Below are positions 17,298-26,533 of a DNA stretch of 64,000 nucleotides, in pieces (position 1 is the first letter of the stretch; every line of letters begins with the position of its first letter). Made by a program: the position numbers and the translations under genes. The notes under the pieces were generated by a model. That model saw nothing but the letters and a program-made list of their open reading frames with translations. It had not been told where the DNA came from and ran no database searches. Origin of the DNA: Limibacillus sp. (GTDB lineage: Bacteria > Pseudomonadota > Alphaproteobacteria > Kiloniellales > CECT-8803); the NCBI GenBank assembly GCA_037379885.1, contig JARRJC010000013.1, positions 22,268-86,267 of the forward strand, given 5' to 3'.

Positions 17298-18090
17298 CGA
17301 AGATGCGTCCCCAGCGGATGGACTCCGGCCAGTCCCAAACGGCCAGAATCGACTTGTCCTCCTGCTTGGAGAAGAAGAGGACCTCCGCCCGGCCGACAAG
17401 ATTTTCCATCGGCACGTAACCGACCGCGCTCAGAACGCGGCTGTCTTGGGAGGAATCGCGGTTGTCACCCATGGCGAAGAAATGCCCCTCGGGCACCACG
17501 TAGACCTGTGTGTTGTCCAGCGAGCCGTTGTCGGAGCGCTCCCAGATCTTGTGCTTGCGGCCCCCCGGCAAGGTCTCGATGTACTCCGTGACGCGCTCGC
17601 TGTAGCCCGAGCCGCGCGTCACAAGCACTTCACCCAGGGATTCGCGCTCGACAAGTTGATCGTTGATATAGAGGCGGCCTTCGGAGACCTGAACGCGGTC
17701 GCCCGGCAGCCCGATCACACGTTTGATGTAGTCGGTCTTGCCGTCACGCGGCAATTTGAAGACCACCACGTCGCCGCGCTCGGGCTCGCTGCCCAGAATC
17801 CGTCCTTCGAAGAGGTTTGGACTCATCGGCAGGGCATGCCGGCTGTAGCCATAACTGAACTTGGAGACGAAGAGGTAATCCCCGATCAGAAGCGTCGGCA
17901 GCATGGAGCCGGACGGAATCGTAAAGGGCTCATAGGCGAAGGTCCGCACGAGAAGCGCGATCAGGACCGCATAGACGATCGTCTTCAAGGTCTCGACGAA
18001 GCCGCCCCTCTTGTGAGCACTGCTCCGCTGCGCGCTTTGTTGCGCGGTCTGCTTCTCGCTCTCGCCGTCGTTTTCTTCGGCCATGCTCAT
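17284..18090 (-). CDS. lepB: Signal peptidase I
   Basis: A 268-residue membrane-bound serine protease that removes Sec/Tat signal peptides. One N-terminal helix (LKTIVYAVLIALLVRTFAYE) precedes the catalytic FTIPSGSMLPTL (Ser62) and the general-base lysine in DYIKRVIGLPGD. The C-terminal box GHFFAMGDNRDSSQDSR is complete. A charged, Gln-rich tail of about 30 residues precedes the helix. GAGG lies just before the ATG at 18090; MAEEND two codons later is possible. Confidence 0.96.
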   Translation of the reverse strand: MSMAEENDGESEKQTAQQSAQRSSAHKRGGFVETLKTIVYAVLIALLVRTFAYEPFTIPSGSMLPTLLIGDYLFVSKFSYGYSRHALPMSPNLFEGRILGSEPERGDVVVFKLPRDGKTDYIKRVIGLPGDRVQVSEGRLYINDQLVERESLGEVLVTRGSGYSERVTEYIETLPGGRKHKIWERSDNGSLDNTQVYVVPEGHFFAMGDNRDSSQDSRVLSAVGYVPMENLVGRAEVLFFSKQEDKSILAVWDWPESIRWGRIFDGIQ

Positions 18091-18198
18091 TCGCCTCAAT
18101 CTTTGTGGGGCGCTTCAGGGAGCGCCGTACAGTCAAGGGCGCGCAGAAGCGGAATTCGCGTCTTTCTAGCGGCCCGCGCCAGATGCGTCCAGCGCCGC

Positions 18199-18615
18199 CT
18201 AGTCCTCGCCTTCCGGCAAAGGCACGGCTGAGATGATGACGAAGGCCTGCGCGAGAGGATAATCGTCGGTGATGGTGACATCGATCTGCGCTTTCATGCC
18301 GCTGGGCAGCAACTCAGCCAGGCGGCGCTCGGCCCCCTCGATCAGGGCCATCGTCGGCTTGCCGCCCGGAAGGTTGACCACCCCCATGTGCTGCCAGTGC
18401 ACGCCGCGACGCGGCACGCCGGTGCCCAGCGCCTTCGCGCAGGCCTCCTTGGCTGCGAACCGCTTGGCGTAGCTCGCGGCGCGTTCCTTGCGGCGATCGG
18501 ACTTCTGGCGCTCCACCTCGGTGAAGACTCGCTGGGTAAAGCGGTCACCGAAACGCTCCAGCGTCTTTTCCACCCGGCGTATGTCGATCAGGTCGTTGCC
18601 GATGCCAAGGATCAT
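18199..18615 (-). CDS. acpS: Holo-[acyl-carrier-protein] synthase
   Basis: A 138-residue phosphopantetheinyl transferase that activates acyl carrier protein from CoA. It begins [21 protein letters not shown], with the metal-binding Asp, and carries [16 protein letters not shown] (Glu and Lys of the active site). It lies in the pdxJ-acpS-lepB order that is common in proteobacteria, 15 bases after pdxJ. Confidence 0.95.
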   Translation of the reverse strand: MILGIGNDLIDIRRVEKTLERFGDRFTQRVFTEVERQKSDRRKERAASYAKRFAAKEACAKALGTGVPRRGVHWQHMGVVNLPGGKPTMALIEGAERRLAELLPSGMKAQIDVTITDDYPLAQAFVIISAVPLPEGED

Positions 18616-18630
18616 CTCGCTTGAACTCCG

Positions 18631-19407
18631 TTACTGCGCGGCGGCCCCGCTCCGCGCGGCGTCCATGAGCTGGCGCATGCGGCGGATCGAGGCTTCCAGG
18701 CCGATGAAGATCGCCTCGCCGATCAGGAAGTGTCCGATATTGAGCTCCATCAGGCCAGGGATCGCCGCCACAGGGGTCACGCTATCGAAGGTTATGCCGT
18801 GACCGGCGTGGCATTCGATGCCCAGTTGCTGGGCCAGGAGAGCGCCCTCGCGAAGCCGCGCCAGCTCGGCTTTCGCCGCCTCCCCCTCAGGGTCTTCCTG
18901 GAAGGCCTCGCAGAAGGAGCCGGTGTGAAGCTCCACCACGGGCACGCCCATGTGGTTCGCCGCCTCCAACTGCCGCTCGTCGGGATCGATGAAGAGCGAG
19001 ACCCGGATGCCCGCGCCGCCGAGCGCCGAGACGAAGGGGGTCAGCTGCTTTGCGCTCCCGGCGGCATCGAGGCCGCCCTCGGTCGTCACCTCCTCGCGCT
19101 TTTCGGGCACGATGCAGGCGGCGTGCGGTTTGTGGCGCAGCGCGATCTTCAGCATCTCGTCGGTCGCCGCCATCTCCAGATTGAGCGGTAGGTCGATCTC
19201 TTCACTGAGCCGCGCGATGTCGTAGTCGGAGATGTGGCGACGGTCCTCGCGCAGGTGCGCGGTGATGCCATCGGCCCCCGCCGCCGCGGCCAGGGCCGCC
19301 GCCCGCAGAGGGTCCGGATGCAGGCCCCCGCGCGCGTTGCGGATGGTGGCCACGTGATCGATGTTGACGCCGAGGCGCAGGTCGCCCGGCTTGCTTGCTG
19401 TGTTCAT
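18631..19407 (-). CDS. pdxJ: Pyridoxine 5'-phosphate synthase
   Basis: A 258-residue TIM barrel that condenses 1-deoxyxylulose 5-phosphate with aminoacetone 3-phosphate in DXP-dependent vitamin B6 synthesis. Seen motifs: LGVNIDHVATIRNARGG at the N-terminus, GITAHLREDRRHI, CIVPEKREEVTTEGG, and GHGITFDSV near the end. The start overlaps the upstream DUF2062 stop by four bases (ATGA). Confidence 0.96.
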   Translation of the reverse strand: MNTASKPGDLRLGVNIDHVATIRNARGGLHPDPLRAAALAAAAGADGITAHLREDRRHISDYDIARLSEEIDLPLNLEMAATDEMLKIALRHKPHAACIVPEKREEVTTEGGLDAAGSAKQLTPFVSALGGAGIRVSLFIDPDERQLEAANHMGVPVVELHTGSFCEAFQEDPEGEAAKAELARLREGALLAQQLGIECHAGHGITFDSVTPVAAIPGLMELNIGHFLIGEAIFIGLEASIRRMRQLMDAARSGAAAQ

Positions 19408-20063
19408 GGCTTGCTTTCCATATCGGCGGTTTCGCTGCTGCGGGCAGCTTCGCGCTTGGCGCGCTCCTTCAGCTTTTCCCTGACCTTCTGGGCGCGGCGC
19501 TTGAAGCGCGGGTTCTCCAGCCGGGCGCGCCGGGCCTTCTGATAGGAGGCCACCGCCCCCTTGATCGGCCAGTAGAACAGGAACCAGGCGAGCACCGCCG
19601 TCGGCAGGCCGCCAATGGTCAAGGGAATACCCAGGATCAAGATGTTGTCCCGAAGGTACTCCGTCGTGAAGGGCGAGCCCTCCAGGTTGGAGAAGGAGAG
19701 GGAATCATGGACGCAGGCCTGATGCTCGGTCCCCAGCACCAGACAACCCAGCGCGTAGGACCAAGCCCAGATGAAAGGGAAGGTCCAGGGGTTGCCGACC
19801 ACGGTCCCGATCGCAGAGGCGAGCAGCGATCCCCGCAGGAGCAGCGCCAGGAGAGCGGCCGAGACGAAGTGCAAACCCAGAAAGGGCGTGAAGGAGACGG
19901 CGGCGCCGCAGGCGAAACCGGCCGCGATGTGCGACGGGGAGCCCGGCAGACGCCGCACCCTGTGCGATACGTAGATGGCCGCACGCCGCCACCCCGCGCG
20001 TGGCCAGACCATGTGGCGCAGTTTGGAGAAGACCGGCAAGGGTGAACGGCGGCGAAACAGCAT
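19404..20063 (-). CDS. DUF2062 domain membrane protein
   Basis: A 219-residue protein with a basic N-terminus and the DUF2062 core SPSHIAAGFACGAAVSFTPFLG followed by hydrophobic segments (LLALLLRGSLLASAIGTVVG and a pair near residues 145-170). The C-terminus is a basic, coiled-coil-like tail. The family is uncharacterised. It lies between rsh and pdxJ and overlaps pdxJ by 4 bases, as in many related genomes, so it belongs to the operon. Confidence 0.85.
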   Translation of the reverse strand: MLFRRRSPLPVFSKLRHMVWPRAGWRRAAIYVSHRVRRLPGSPSHIAAGFACGAAVSFTPFLGLHFVSAALLALLLRGSLLASAIGTVVGNPWTFPFIWAWSYALGCLVLGTEHQACVHDSLSFSNLEGSPFTTEYLRDNILILGIPLTIGGLPTAVLAWFLFYWPIKGAVASYQKARRARLENPRFKRRAQKVREKLKERAKREAARSSETADMESKP

Positions 20064-20132
20064 GCCCTGTTATCTCTGCAAAAACCTGGCGAAGGCAAGG
20101 GCCCAGCGCCTCTTCCGCCGACGGAAACGCTG

Positions 20133-22301
20133 CTACCCGCGCTGCCGCTCCACCATGGAGACGGCGGGCGTGGCGCGCAGCGCGGCGATGATGTCGACCA
20201 GATGCTTGGCGTCGTGAACCTCGACATCCACCAACATCTCGAAGAAATCGGGCTTGCGGTTGGTGAACTTCAGGTTGGAGATGTTGCCGCCGTGCTTGCC
20301 GATGACGGTCGAGAGGTTGCCGAGCCCGCCGGGCTCATTGGCGACCACGAGATGCAGGCGGCCCATCTGAAGGTCGTCGCCCGCGACGCTGTCGGACCAG
20401 GAGAGGTCGATCCAGCGCTCCGGCATGTCCTGGAAGGCCTCCAGCGTGTCGCAGTCGATGGTGTGGACGGTCACGCCCTTGCCGGTGTTGACGATCCCGA
20501 CGATACGGTCGCCGCGCAAGGGGTGACAGCACTGGGCGTAGTGCACGGCCATGCCGGGAATGAGGCCTTCGATCGGAATGCCGTTCCCGTACTTGTGCTT
20601 TTCGGAACGCTTGGTCTTGGGCCCCTCCTTGGGCTCCTGCTTCAGCTTGCGCTGCTTTTCCTTCAGGCCGGGAAAGACCGCCAGCATGACTTCCCGTCCG
20701 GTGAGGTTCCCGGCCCCCACCTCGGCGTAGAGATCCTCCAACTGATCGAGGCGGAACTTCGAGAGCACGCCGGCCAGCCCCTTCTCGGTGGCTTCCAGCC
20801 CCTCCTCCTTGAACTTGCGGTGCAGGACTTCGCGGCCCAGCTCCATATACTCGCCGCGCTTCTTCTGCCGGATGAAGCGGCGGATGCGCGCACGTGCCTT
20901 GCCGGTGACGCAGAACTTCTCCCAGTCCGGCGAGGGCGTCTGCGCGCGCGAGGTCATGACCTCGACCTGATCGCCGTTCTGAAGCTGATAGCGAAGCGGC
21001 ACGACGCGTCCGTTCACCTTGGCCCCGACGCAGGTGTCGCCAAGGTCGGAGTGAACCGCATAGGCGAAGTCCACCGGACAGGCCCCACGAGGCAGCGCGA
21101 TGATCTCGCCGCGCGGCGTGAAGCAGAAGACCTGGTCGTGGAACATCTCCAGCTTGGTGTGCTCCAGGAACTCCTCCGGATCGGAGGCATGCTCCAGGAT
21201 GTCCAGCAGCTCGCGCACCCAGCGGTACTGCTTGCCGTCGACGTTGGGGACGCCTTCCTTGTAGGCCCAGTGGGCGGCGACGCCGAGTTCGGCGTACTCG
21301 TGCATCTCGCGGGTGCGGATCTGCACCTCGATGCGCTGCTGCTCCGGGCCGATCAGGCCGGTGTGGAGCGACTTGTAGCCGTTTGGCTTGGGTGTCGAGA
21401 TGTAGTCCTTGAAGCGCCCCGGCACGACGGGATAGCGGCTGTGCAGGACGCCCAGCACCTGGTAGGCGTCGGCCACGGACTTGACCACGATCCTGAAGGC
21501 CATGATGTCCGAGAGCTGCTCGAAGGTGACGTTGCGGCGCTGCATCTTCAGCCAGATCGAATAAGCCGACTTGATGCGCCCGGAGACCCAGGCCTCGATG
21601 CCCTCCTCGGCGACATCGCGCTGCAGCCTGTCGATGACGCGCAGGGTCAGGTCGCCGCCCTTCTCCTTCAGGAAGCCCAGACGGGTCAGGATGGAGTCCC
21701 GCGCATCGGGATTGAGCTGGCTGAACGCCAGATCCTCGAGTTCTTCCTTGAAGCGGTGCAGGCCGATGCGCTCGGCCAGGGGCACGTAGATCTCCATGGT
21801 CTCTTTGGCGATCCGGCGGCGCTTCTCCTCCGACTCGATGAAGTGCAGCGTGCGCATGTTGTGCAAACGGTCTGCCAGCTTGACCACCAGGACTCGGATG
21901 TCCTGGGACATGGCCATGAAGAGCTTGCGGAAGTTCTCGGCCTGCTTGCTGCGCTCCGACTTCAGTTCCAGCTGAGACAGCTTGGTGACGCCGTCGACCA
22001 ACCGGGCGACCTTCGGACCGAAGAGCTCTTCGATCTCCGAGACCGGCGTATTGGTGTCCTCGACGATGTCATGCAGCAGGGCGGTCAGAATGGTCGCCTC
22101 GTCGAGCTTCAGCTCGGTCAGGATTCCGGCCACCTCGATAGGGTGCGAATAGTAGGGATCGCCCGAGGCGCGGCGCTGGTGCCCATGGGCGTTGGTCACG
22201 AAGACGTAGGCGCGGTTGAGCGCGTCCTCGTCGACGTCCGGGTCATAGGATTTGACCCGCTCGACCAGTTCCACCTGCCGCATGATGTTTTGACGCGCCA
22301 T
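20133..22301 (-). CDS. rsh: Bifunctional (p)ppGpp synthetase/hydrolase
   Basis: A 722-residue RelA/SpoT-homologue controlling the stringent response. The N-terminal HD hydrolase domain has GDPYYSHPIEVAGIL and ALLHDIVEDT. The synthetase region includes KSAYSIWLKMQRRN and STPKPNGYKSLHTGL. The TGS domain starts near FTPRGEIIALPRGACPVDFA, and an ACT domain (EPGGLGNLSTVIGKHGGNIS) ends the protein. An intact HD motif suggests it can hydrolyse as well as make (p)ppGpp. GAGG precedes the ATG at 22301; the frame extends three codons further to a TTG. Confidence 0.96.
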   Translation of the reverse strand: MARQNIMRQVELVERVKSYDPDVDEDALNRAYVFVTNAHGHQRRASGDPYYSHPIEVAGILTELKLDEATILTALLHDIVEDTNTPVSEIEELFGPKVARLVDGVTKLSQLELKSERSKQAENFRKLFMAMSQDIRVLVVKLADRLHNMRTLHFIESEEKRRRIAKETMEIYVPLAERIGLHRFKEELEDLAFSQLNPDARDSILTRLGFLKEKGGDLTLRVIDRLQRDVAEEGIEAWVSGRIKSAYSIWLKMQRRNVTFEQLSDIMAFRIVVKSVADAYQVLGVLHSRYPVVPGRFKDYISTPKPNGYKSLHTGLIGPEQQRIEVQIRTREMHEYAELGVAAHWAYKEGVPNVDGKQYRWVRELLDILEHASDPEEFLEHTKLEMFHDQVFCFTPRGEIIALPRGACPVDFAYAVHSDLGDTCVGAKVNGRVVPLRYQLQNGDQVEVMTSRAQTPSPDWEKFCVTGKARARIRRFIRQKKRGEYMELGREVLHRKFKEEGLEATEKGLAGVLSKFRLDQLEDLYAEVGAGNLTGREVMLAVFPGLKEKQRKLKQEPKEGPKTKRSEKHKYGNGIPIEGLIPGMAVHYAQCCHPLRGDRIVGIVNTGKGVTVHTIDCDTLEAFQDMPERWIDLSWSDSVAGDDLQMGRLHLVVANEPGGLGNLSTVIGKHGGNISNLKFTNRKPDFFEMLVDVEVHDAKHLVDIIAALRATPAVSMVERQRG

Positions 22302-22391
22302 GGACCTCAAATCACTGAGACATCTCGTATTCTAGATGTAAGCCTAGCGCAGCGCGGACACCAGCCCCAAGCAGCGCTTTTCGGCGCAAAG

Positions 22392-22424
22392 AAAAAGGCG
22401 CGGCGGAGAAATCTCCACCGCGCC
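22392..22424 (-). terminator. Terminator between rpoZ and rsh
   Basis: On the minus strand a 13-bp stem (GGCGCGGtGGAGA with TCTCCgCCGCGCC, two-base loop) is followed by five T residues, 38 bases after the rpoZ stop. It should end or attenuate the rpoZ transcript before rsh. Confidence 0.8.
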
Positions 22425-22461
22425 CCTGTTCCGGGCCGCAAAGTAGCCGGGATTACCGCGA

Positions 22462-22860
22462 TCAGTCCTCGCGCTTTTCCAGGTCCTCGGCCGTGATGTC
22501 TTCGAAGATCATGCCGAGAGCCGCTGCGGGATCGTCTTCGGCCGCAGCGCTCGCCTCATCGCTTTCGGCGACGGGGCTTTCCTCGCCGGCTGCTTCGCTC
22601 TCGGCTGCGACTTCCTCTTCAGGCTCGTCGCGCTCGTTGTGCTTTTGAAGACCGCTGACGATGCTCTCCTCCAGGGTCTCCAGGCTCACCGTCTCCTCGG
22701 CGATCTCGCGCAGCGCGACGACCGGGTTCTTATCGCGGTCGCGGTCGATGGTGAGCGGCGCGCCGGCGGAAATCTCGCGGGCGCGCTGACCGGCCAGCAG
22801 AACCAGATCGAAACGGTTGGGAACCTTGGTTACGCAATCTTCGACGGTAACGCGTGCCAT
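22462..22860 (-). CDS. rpoZ: DNA-directed RNA polymerase omega subunit
   Basis: A 132-residue omega subunit that assists RNA polymerase assembly and forms part of the (p)ppGpp site in proteobacteria. The core [30 protein letters not shown] and the conserved [14 protein letters not shown] are present. The C-terminus is a long acidic Ala/Glu tail, typical of alphaproteobacteria. AAAGGAG lies 10 bases before the ATG. Its position next to rsh links alarmone synthesis to its target. Confidence 0.96.
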   Translation of the reverse strand: MARVTVEDCVTKVPNRFDLVLLAGQRAREISAGAPLTIDRDRDKNPVVALREIAEETVSLETLEESIVSGLQKHNERDEPEEEVAAESEAAGEESPVAESDEASAAAEDDPAAALGMIFEDITAEDLEKRED

Positions 22861-22938
22861 GGGTTCTAAAGCTCCTTTAAGCTGAGGGATCGCGGCAGCG
22901 GCAAAGCCGGTGCGGACCGCCTGAAATCAAGGTCGCGG

Positions 22939-22967
22939 ACTATAAGCGGCGTTCAGGGGGCATGCAA
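22939..22967 (-). promoter_or_regulatory. Candidate rpoZ promoter
   Basis: Minus-strand TTGCAT (complement of 22962-22967), 17-base spacer and TATAGT (complement of 22939-22944), about 75 bases before the rpoZ start. Both hexamers match sigma-70 consensus at four or five positions. Confidence 0.55.
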
Positions 22968-22996
22968 GCCCGCTTTGTCATGCTTTAGCCCCGCTT

Positions 22997-23503
22997 TCAA
23001 CCCGGCTCTTTCTCCAGGAGTGAGATGCTGTCGTCCTTGGGCAGAGCGCGCGCCATCTCCGCCACGCTGGCCCCGGTCACCGGGTGACGCCAGCCGGGCG
23101 CCACTTCCATCAAGGGCAGCAGCACGAAGGCGCGCTCGGCCAGACGCGGGTGCGGCAGTTGCAGCCCGTCGCGTCCGTCCCGCTGTTCCTGATGATACGC
23201 GAGGAGGTCCAGGTCCAGGACGCGGGCCGCATTGGTCTCTGCCCGGCGGCGCCCGAACCCGGCCTCAACCTCATGCAACAGCCCCAGGGTCTCTTCGGGC
23301 GAAAGGTCGCAGGTGACCTGTACCGCGCCGTTCACGTAGTCCGGCTGATCGGACGGGGGCCAGGCGGGGCTGCGATACCAGCGAGAACGCTGCAGTATGA
23401 CGACGCCCCGCTCTTCCAGCGCGCGCAGCGCGGCCTCCAGCGTCTCCCTGGGGGCGCCGTAGCGCGGGTGTGGCAGATTGGCTCCTAACGCTATAAGTAT
23501 CAT
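22997..23503 (-). CDS. folK: 2-amino-4-hydroxy-6-hydroxymethyldihydropteridine pyrophosphokinase
   Basis: A 168-residue HPPK of folate synthesis that transfers pyrophosphate from ATP to the pterin. It starts LIALGANLPHPRYGAPRETL, has SRWYRSPAWPPSDQPDYVN and the signature NAARVLDLDLLAYH, and ends PHPRLAERAFVLLPLMEVAP. The signature normally begins with R-W/F-G-P-R-T-L-D-L-D; here NAARVLDLD is a minor variant that keeps both aspartates. folB and folP are not adjacent. Confidence 0.93.
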   Translation of the reverse strand: MILIALGANLPHPRYGAPRETLEAALRALEERGVVILQRSRWYRSPAWPPSDQPDYVNGAVQVTCDLSPEETLGLLHEVEAGFGRRRAETNAARVLDLDLLAYHQEQRDGRDGLQLPHPRLAERAFVLLPLMEVAPGWRHPVTGASVAEMARALPKDDSISLLEKEPG

Positions 23504-23686
23504 GCTCCTAATATAAGCCGTTGATCCGGCAGCTAATTTGCTACAGATTAATTGTGTGCCATCAAAGGCGTGATTTCAACGAAAACCGCAGAATATTTCG
23601 TTTGATTTCAATAAGATAATTAATCGGCTTAGCATCTTTCTTTCAAGGTGCGGCCCGCGAAACTTTGATAAAGGGATTTGGCAGGT

Positions 23687-24239
23687 ATGTCCTTGCAGTT
23701 TTACCCGCATGAGAAAGTCGCGCTCTTCATTGACGGCGCGAATCTCTATGGGACTTCGAAGTCCTTGGGCTTCGACATTGATTACAAGCGTCTGATGACC
23801 TTCTTCGGGGAAAAGGCGCATCTGATCCGCGCCTTCTACTACACGGCGCTGATCGAGGATCAGGAGTACTCCCCGATCCGCCCGCTGGTCGATTGGCTCG
23901 ACTACAACGGCTACACCATGGTGACCAAGCCGACCAAGGAGTTCACCGACGCCTCGGGCCGAGCACCTGGATCATATCGTCCTCTTCTCCGGCGACGGCG
24001 ACTTCCGCCGCCTGGTCGAGGCGGTGCAGCGCAAGGGCGTCAAGGTGACGGTCATCTCCACGATCCAGACCCAGCCGCCCATGATCGCCGACGAGTTGCG
24101 CCGCCAGGCCGACCGCTTCGTCGACCTGAACGGGCTGACCGAGGAGATCGCACGCAGCGGCGGGGACGGCGGCCAGCGCAGGCCGCGCATGACGCCGGCG
24201 GACGACTACCAGGAGGACGACGAGATCTACGACGATTGA
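23687..24239 (+). pseudogene. NYN-domain (LabA/DUF88-like) protein gene with internal frameshifting deletion
   Basis: The first 88 codons encode a well-conserved NYN-domain N-terminus (KVALFIDGANLYGTSKSLGF, then VDWLDYNGYTMVTKPTKEF). After DASGR the frame breaks. The continuing family sequence EHLDHIVLFSGDGDFRRLVE, and then the tail to a stop at 24237-24239, is in another frame. From memory of relatives, a segment like KIKGNMDIELAVDMLEM, which carries one of the catalytic aspartates, is missing. The loss would be about 59 bases, joined at a GGCCG/GCCGAG-type short homology. NYN proteins are PIN-like RNases. A functional product is unlikely unless this is an assembly error. Confidence 0.8.
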
Positions 24240-24250
24240 GGGCTGGCGTC

Positions 24251-24922
24251 ATGGCCCGGAGAACCGCAATCCGATCTGAGAACACACCTTCCGGCGAACC
24301 GGATGGCGATTGCCGGATCTGTCCGCGCCTCGCGGCCTTCCGGGATGAGAACCGCGCGCGCCACCGGGATTTCTTCAATGCCCCCGTGCCGAGCTTCGGC
24401 GAACCCCTGCCCCGCCTGCTGATCGTCGGGTTGGCGCCCGGCCTGAAGGGGGCCAACCGGACGGGGCGCCCCTTCACCGGCGACTATGCGGGCGATCTTC
24501 TCTACCCGACGCTCATCAAGTTCGGCTGGGCGCACGGTCGCTACGGCTCCCATCCCGAAGACGGCCTGACGCTGCGGGACTGCCGCATCACCAACGCCGT
24601 GCGCTGCGTGCCACCCGAGAACAAGCCCACCACAGCGGAGATCCGAAGCTGCAATAGCTATCTGCGGTCGGAAATCGAGCGGCTGCGCCCGGCCTTGCAC
24701 GCCATCGTCGCGCTGGGCGGGGTGGCGCATGGAGCGGTGCTGACGGCGCTCGGCCAGAAGAAGAGCGCCTACAAGTTCGCGCACGGCGCTCAGCACCGCC
24801 TTCCGGGTGGGATCCTGCTGGCCGACAGCTATCACTGCTCGCGCTACAACACGAACACCGGACGGCTGACGCCGGAGATGTTTGAGGCGGTTTTCGAAGC
24901 CCTGAAGGAGGGACGGCGTTAG
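24251..24922 (+). CDS. Uracil-DNA glycosylase, family 5 (UDGb type)
   Basis: A 223-residue base-excision repair enzyme. Motif 1 is [20 protein letters not shown], and motif 3 is [10 protein letters not shown], where family 4/5 enzymes have H-P-S-x-x-N. Cysteines in GDCRICPRL, together with C117-type residues in [12 protein letters not shown] and later, fit the [4Fe-4S] site of these glycosylases. The start at [11 protein letters not shown] is 11 bases after the broken NYN gene. Its stop overlaps the smpB stop tail to tail (TTAG). Confidence 0.88.
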   Translation: MARRTAIRSENTPSGEPDGDCRICPRLAAFRDENRARHRDFFNAPVPSFGEPLPRLLIVGLAPGLKGANRTGRPFTGDYAGDLLYPTLIKFGWAHGRYGSHPEDGLTLRDCRITNAVRCVPPENKPTTAEIRSCNSYLRSEIERLRPALHAIVALGGVAHGAVLTALGQKKSAYKFAHGAQHRLPGGILLADSYHCSRYNTNTGRLTPEMFEAVFEALKEGRR

Positions 24923-25383
24923 CTGTACTCGCGGATCACGCGGGCCTTTTGACGCTCCCAATCGCGCTTCTTTTCGGTCTCGCGCTTGTCGGCCTTCTTC
25001 TTGCCGCGCGCCAGACCCAGTTCCAACTTCACGATCCCGCGCTCGTTGAAATAGAGCGAGAGCGGCACCAGCGTCACGCCCTTCTCACGCAGCTGGCCCA
25101 GGAGCTTGTTGCGCTCACGCTTATGGAGCAGCAGCTTGCGCGGGCGGCGCGGCTCATGGTTGCTGCGCGACGCCGGCGCGTATTCGGAGAAGTGAGCGTT
25201 GATCAGATAGATCTCGCCAGACATCTCCGCGGCATGGGCCTCCTTGATGGAGCCGTGGCCTTCGCGCAGCGCCTTTACCTCCGTGCCCAGCAGAACCAGG
25301 CCGGCCTCGAAGGTCTCCTCGATGAAATATTCGTAGCGCGCCCTGCGGTTGACCGCGATGGGGCGCGATGCCTTGCCCGCCAT
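24919..25383 (-). CDS. smpB: SsrA-binding protein SmpB
   Basis: A 154-residue tmRNA partner for rescuing stalled ribosomes. The beta-barrel core has [26 protein letters not shown] and [25 protein letters not shown]. The basic C-terminal tail ([21 protein letters not shown]) is complete and inserts in the empty mRNA channel. The ssrA gene is not in the window. Confidence 0.97.
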   Translation of the reverse strand: MAGKASRPIAVNRRARYEYFIEETFEAGLVLLGTEVKALREGHGSIKEAHAAEMSGEIYLINAHFSEYAPASRSNHEPRRPRKLLLHKRERNKLLGQLREKGVTLVPLSLYFNERGIVKLELGLARGKKKADKRETEKKRDWERQKARVIREYS

Positions 25384-25429
25384 CTCTTGTCTCCCGCTTC
25401 TATTCGATACCTATACCTTGCCCGCTCCG

Positions 25430-26320
25430 TTAGCCGTTGAGCAGACCGGCGTGGATCATGGCCTCGCGGACCAGGGTCCTGGCGTTCTCGCTGGCCGGCG
25501 CCAGCGGCAGACGCACGCGGTGATTCGACTGACCCAGCAACTCTGCGCCGAACTTGACCGGCGCCGGGCTGGTCTCGCAGAAGAGCGCCCGGTTGAGCGG
25601 CATCAGGCGGTCGTTGATCGCCAGCGCGCCCTTCGGGTCGCCCGCCGCCCAGGCGTCGTGCATGGCCCGGCAGAGCCGGGGCGCCACGTTGGAGGTGACC
25701 GAGATGCAGCCGTGACCGCCGGCTCCCAGGAACGGCACGATGGTGCCGTCCTCGCCGGAGAGCTGGCAGAAATCCGGGCCACAGGCCAGACGCGTATTGA
25801 TCGGGCGGGTCAGGTCGTTGCTCGCGTCCTTGACGCCGACGATGCGCGGCAACTCCGACAGACGCTTCATGGTCTCGACCGTCATGTCGATCACCGAGCG
25901 CCCCGGGATGTTGTAGATGATGATCGGCAGATCGACCGCATCGTGGATCGCCTTGTAGTGCAGGTAGAGCCCTTCCTGAGACGGCTTATTGTAGTAAGGC
26001 GTCACCACCAGGGCCGCATCGGCGCGCGACTCCTTGGCCGACTGGGTCAGCTCGATGCACTCCACCGTCGAATTGGAGCCGGTGCCCGCGATCACGGGCA
26101 CGCGGCCGCTCGCGGCCTCCACGCAAAGGTCCACGACGCGTTTGTGCTCTTCATGGCTGAGGGTGGGCGACTCGCCCGTCGTGCCGCAAGGCACAAGGGC
26201 CTGCGTACCCTCTTCGATCTGCCACTCCACGAAGGACTGGAAGGCGCTCTCATCGACACCGTCTTCGGTGAAGGGAGTTATGAGCGCGGTGATCGAACCG
26301 CGAAACATGGGACCGGACAT
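25430..26320 (-). CDS. dapA: 4-hydroxy-tetrahydrodipicolinate synthase
   Basis: A 296-residue TIM-barrel aldolase that condenses pyruvate and aspartate semialdehyde in lysine and diaminopimelate synthesis. Pyruvate-site CGTTGESPTLSHEEH, catalytic Tyr136 in IIIYNIPGRSV and Schiff-base Lys164 in IVGVKDAS are visible. Length is normal. MFRGSITALITPF, four codons in, is an alternative start. It is divergent from slt and 46 bases upstream of smpB. Confidence 0.96.
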   Translation of the reverse strand: MSGPMFRGSITALITPFTEDGVDESAFQSFVEWQIEEGTQALVPCGTTGESPTLSHEEHKRVVDLCVEAASGRVPVIAGTGSNSTVECIELTQSAKESRADAALVVTPYYNKPSQEGLYLHYKAIHDAVDLPIIIYNIPGRSVIDMTVETMKRLSELPRIVGVKDASNDLTRPINTRLACGPDFCQLSGEDGTIVPFLGAGGHGCISVTSNVAPRLCRAMHDAWAAGDPKGALAINDRLMPLNRALFCETSPAPVKFGAELLGQSNHRVRLPLAPASENARTLVREAMIHAGLLNG

Positions 26321-26348
26321 GGCTTCTTCATTCCTGCTAGAGAACCTT

Positions 26349-26386
26349 AAAAAACGCCCGTCGCATCGGCGGGATGCGGCGCTTTT
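26349..26386 (-). promoter_or_regulatory. Terminator-like hairpin with T6 in the dapA leader
   Basis: Read on the minus strand, an imperfect stem built on GCATC/GATGC, extended with mismatches, is followed by TTTTTT. It ends about 29 bases before the dapA ATG. No gene lies upstream on that strand, so it would sit inside the dapA leader and could act as an attenuator, or it may be chance. Confidence 0.3.
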
Positions 26387-26533
26387 GAGGGGCGCACCAT
26401 AATCTTAAGGTCTTGCCGCCGCAAGCCGCCCCAAAAATGTAACGCAAGAGTGAGCGGCGGCGCGTTGTCCGGACTCCAGCGGGCCTTTAGGATGGTGCTT
26501 CCGGCTAGGTCCGGTCAGGAGACCCATGACGTG

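Noticed and set aside
23678..24922. A 414-residue NYN-uracil glycosylase fusion protein
   Set aside because: The middle is out-of-frame sequence; the two parts are separate genes, with a proper start for the glycosylase at 24251.
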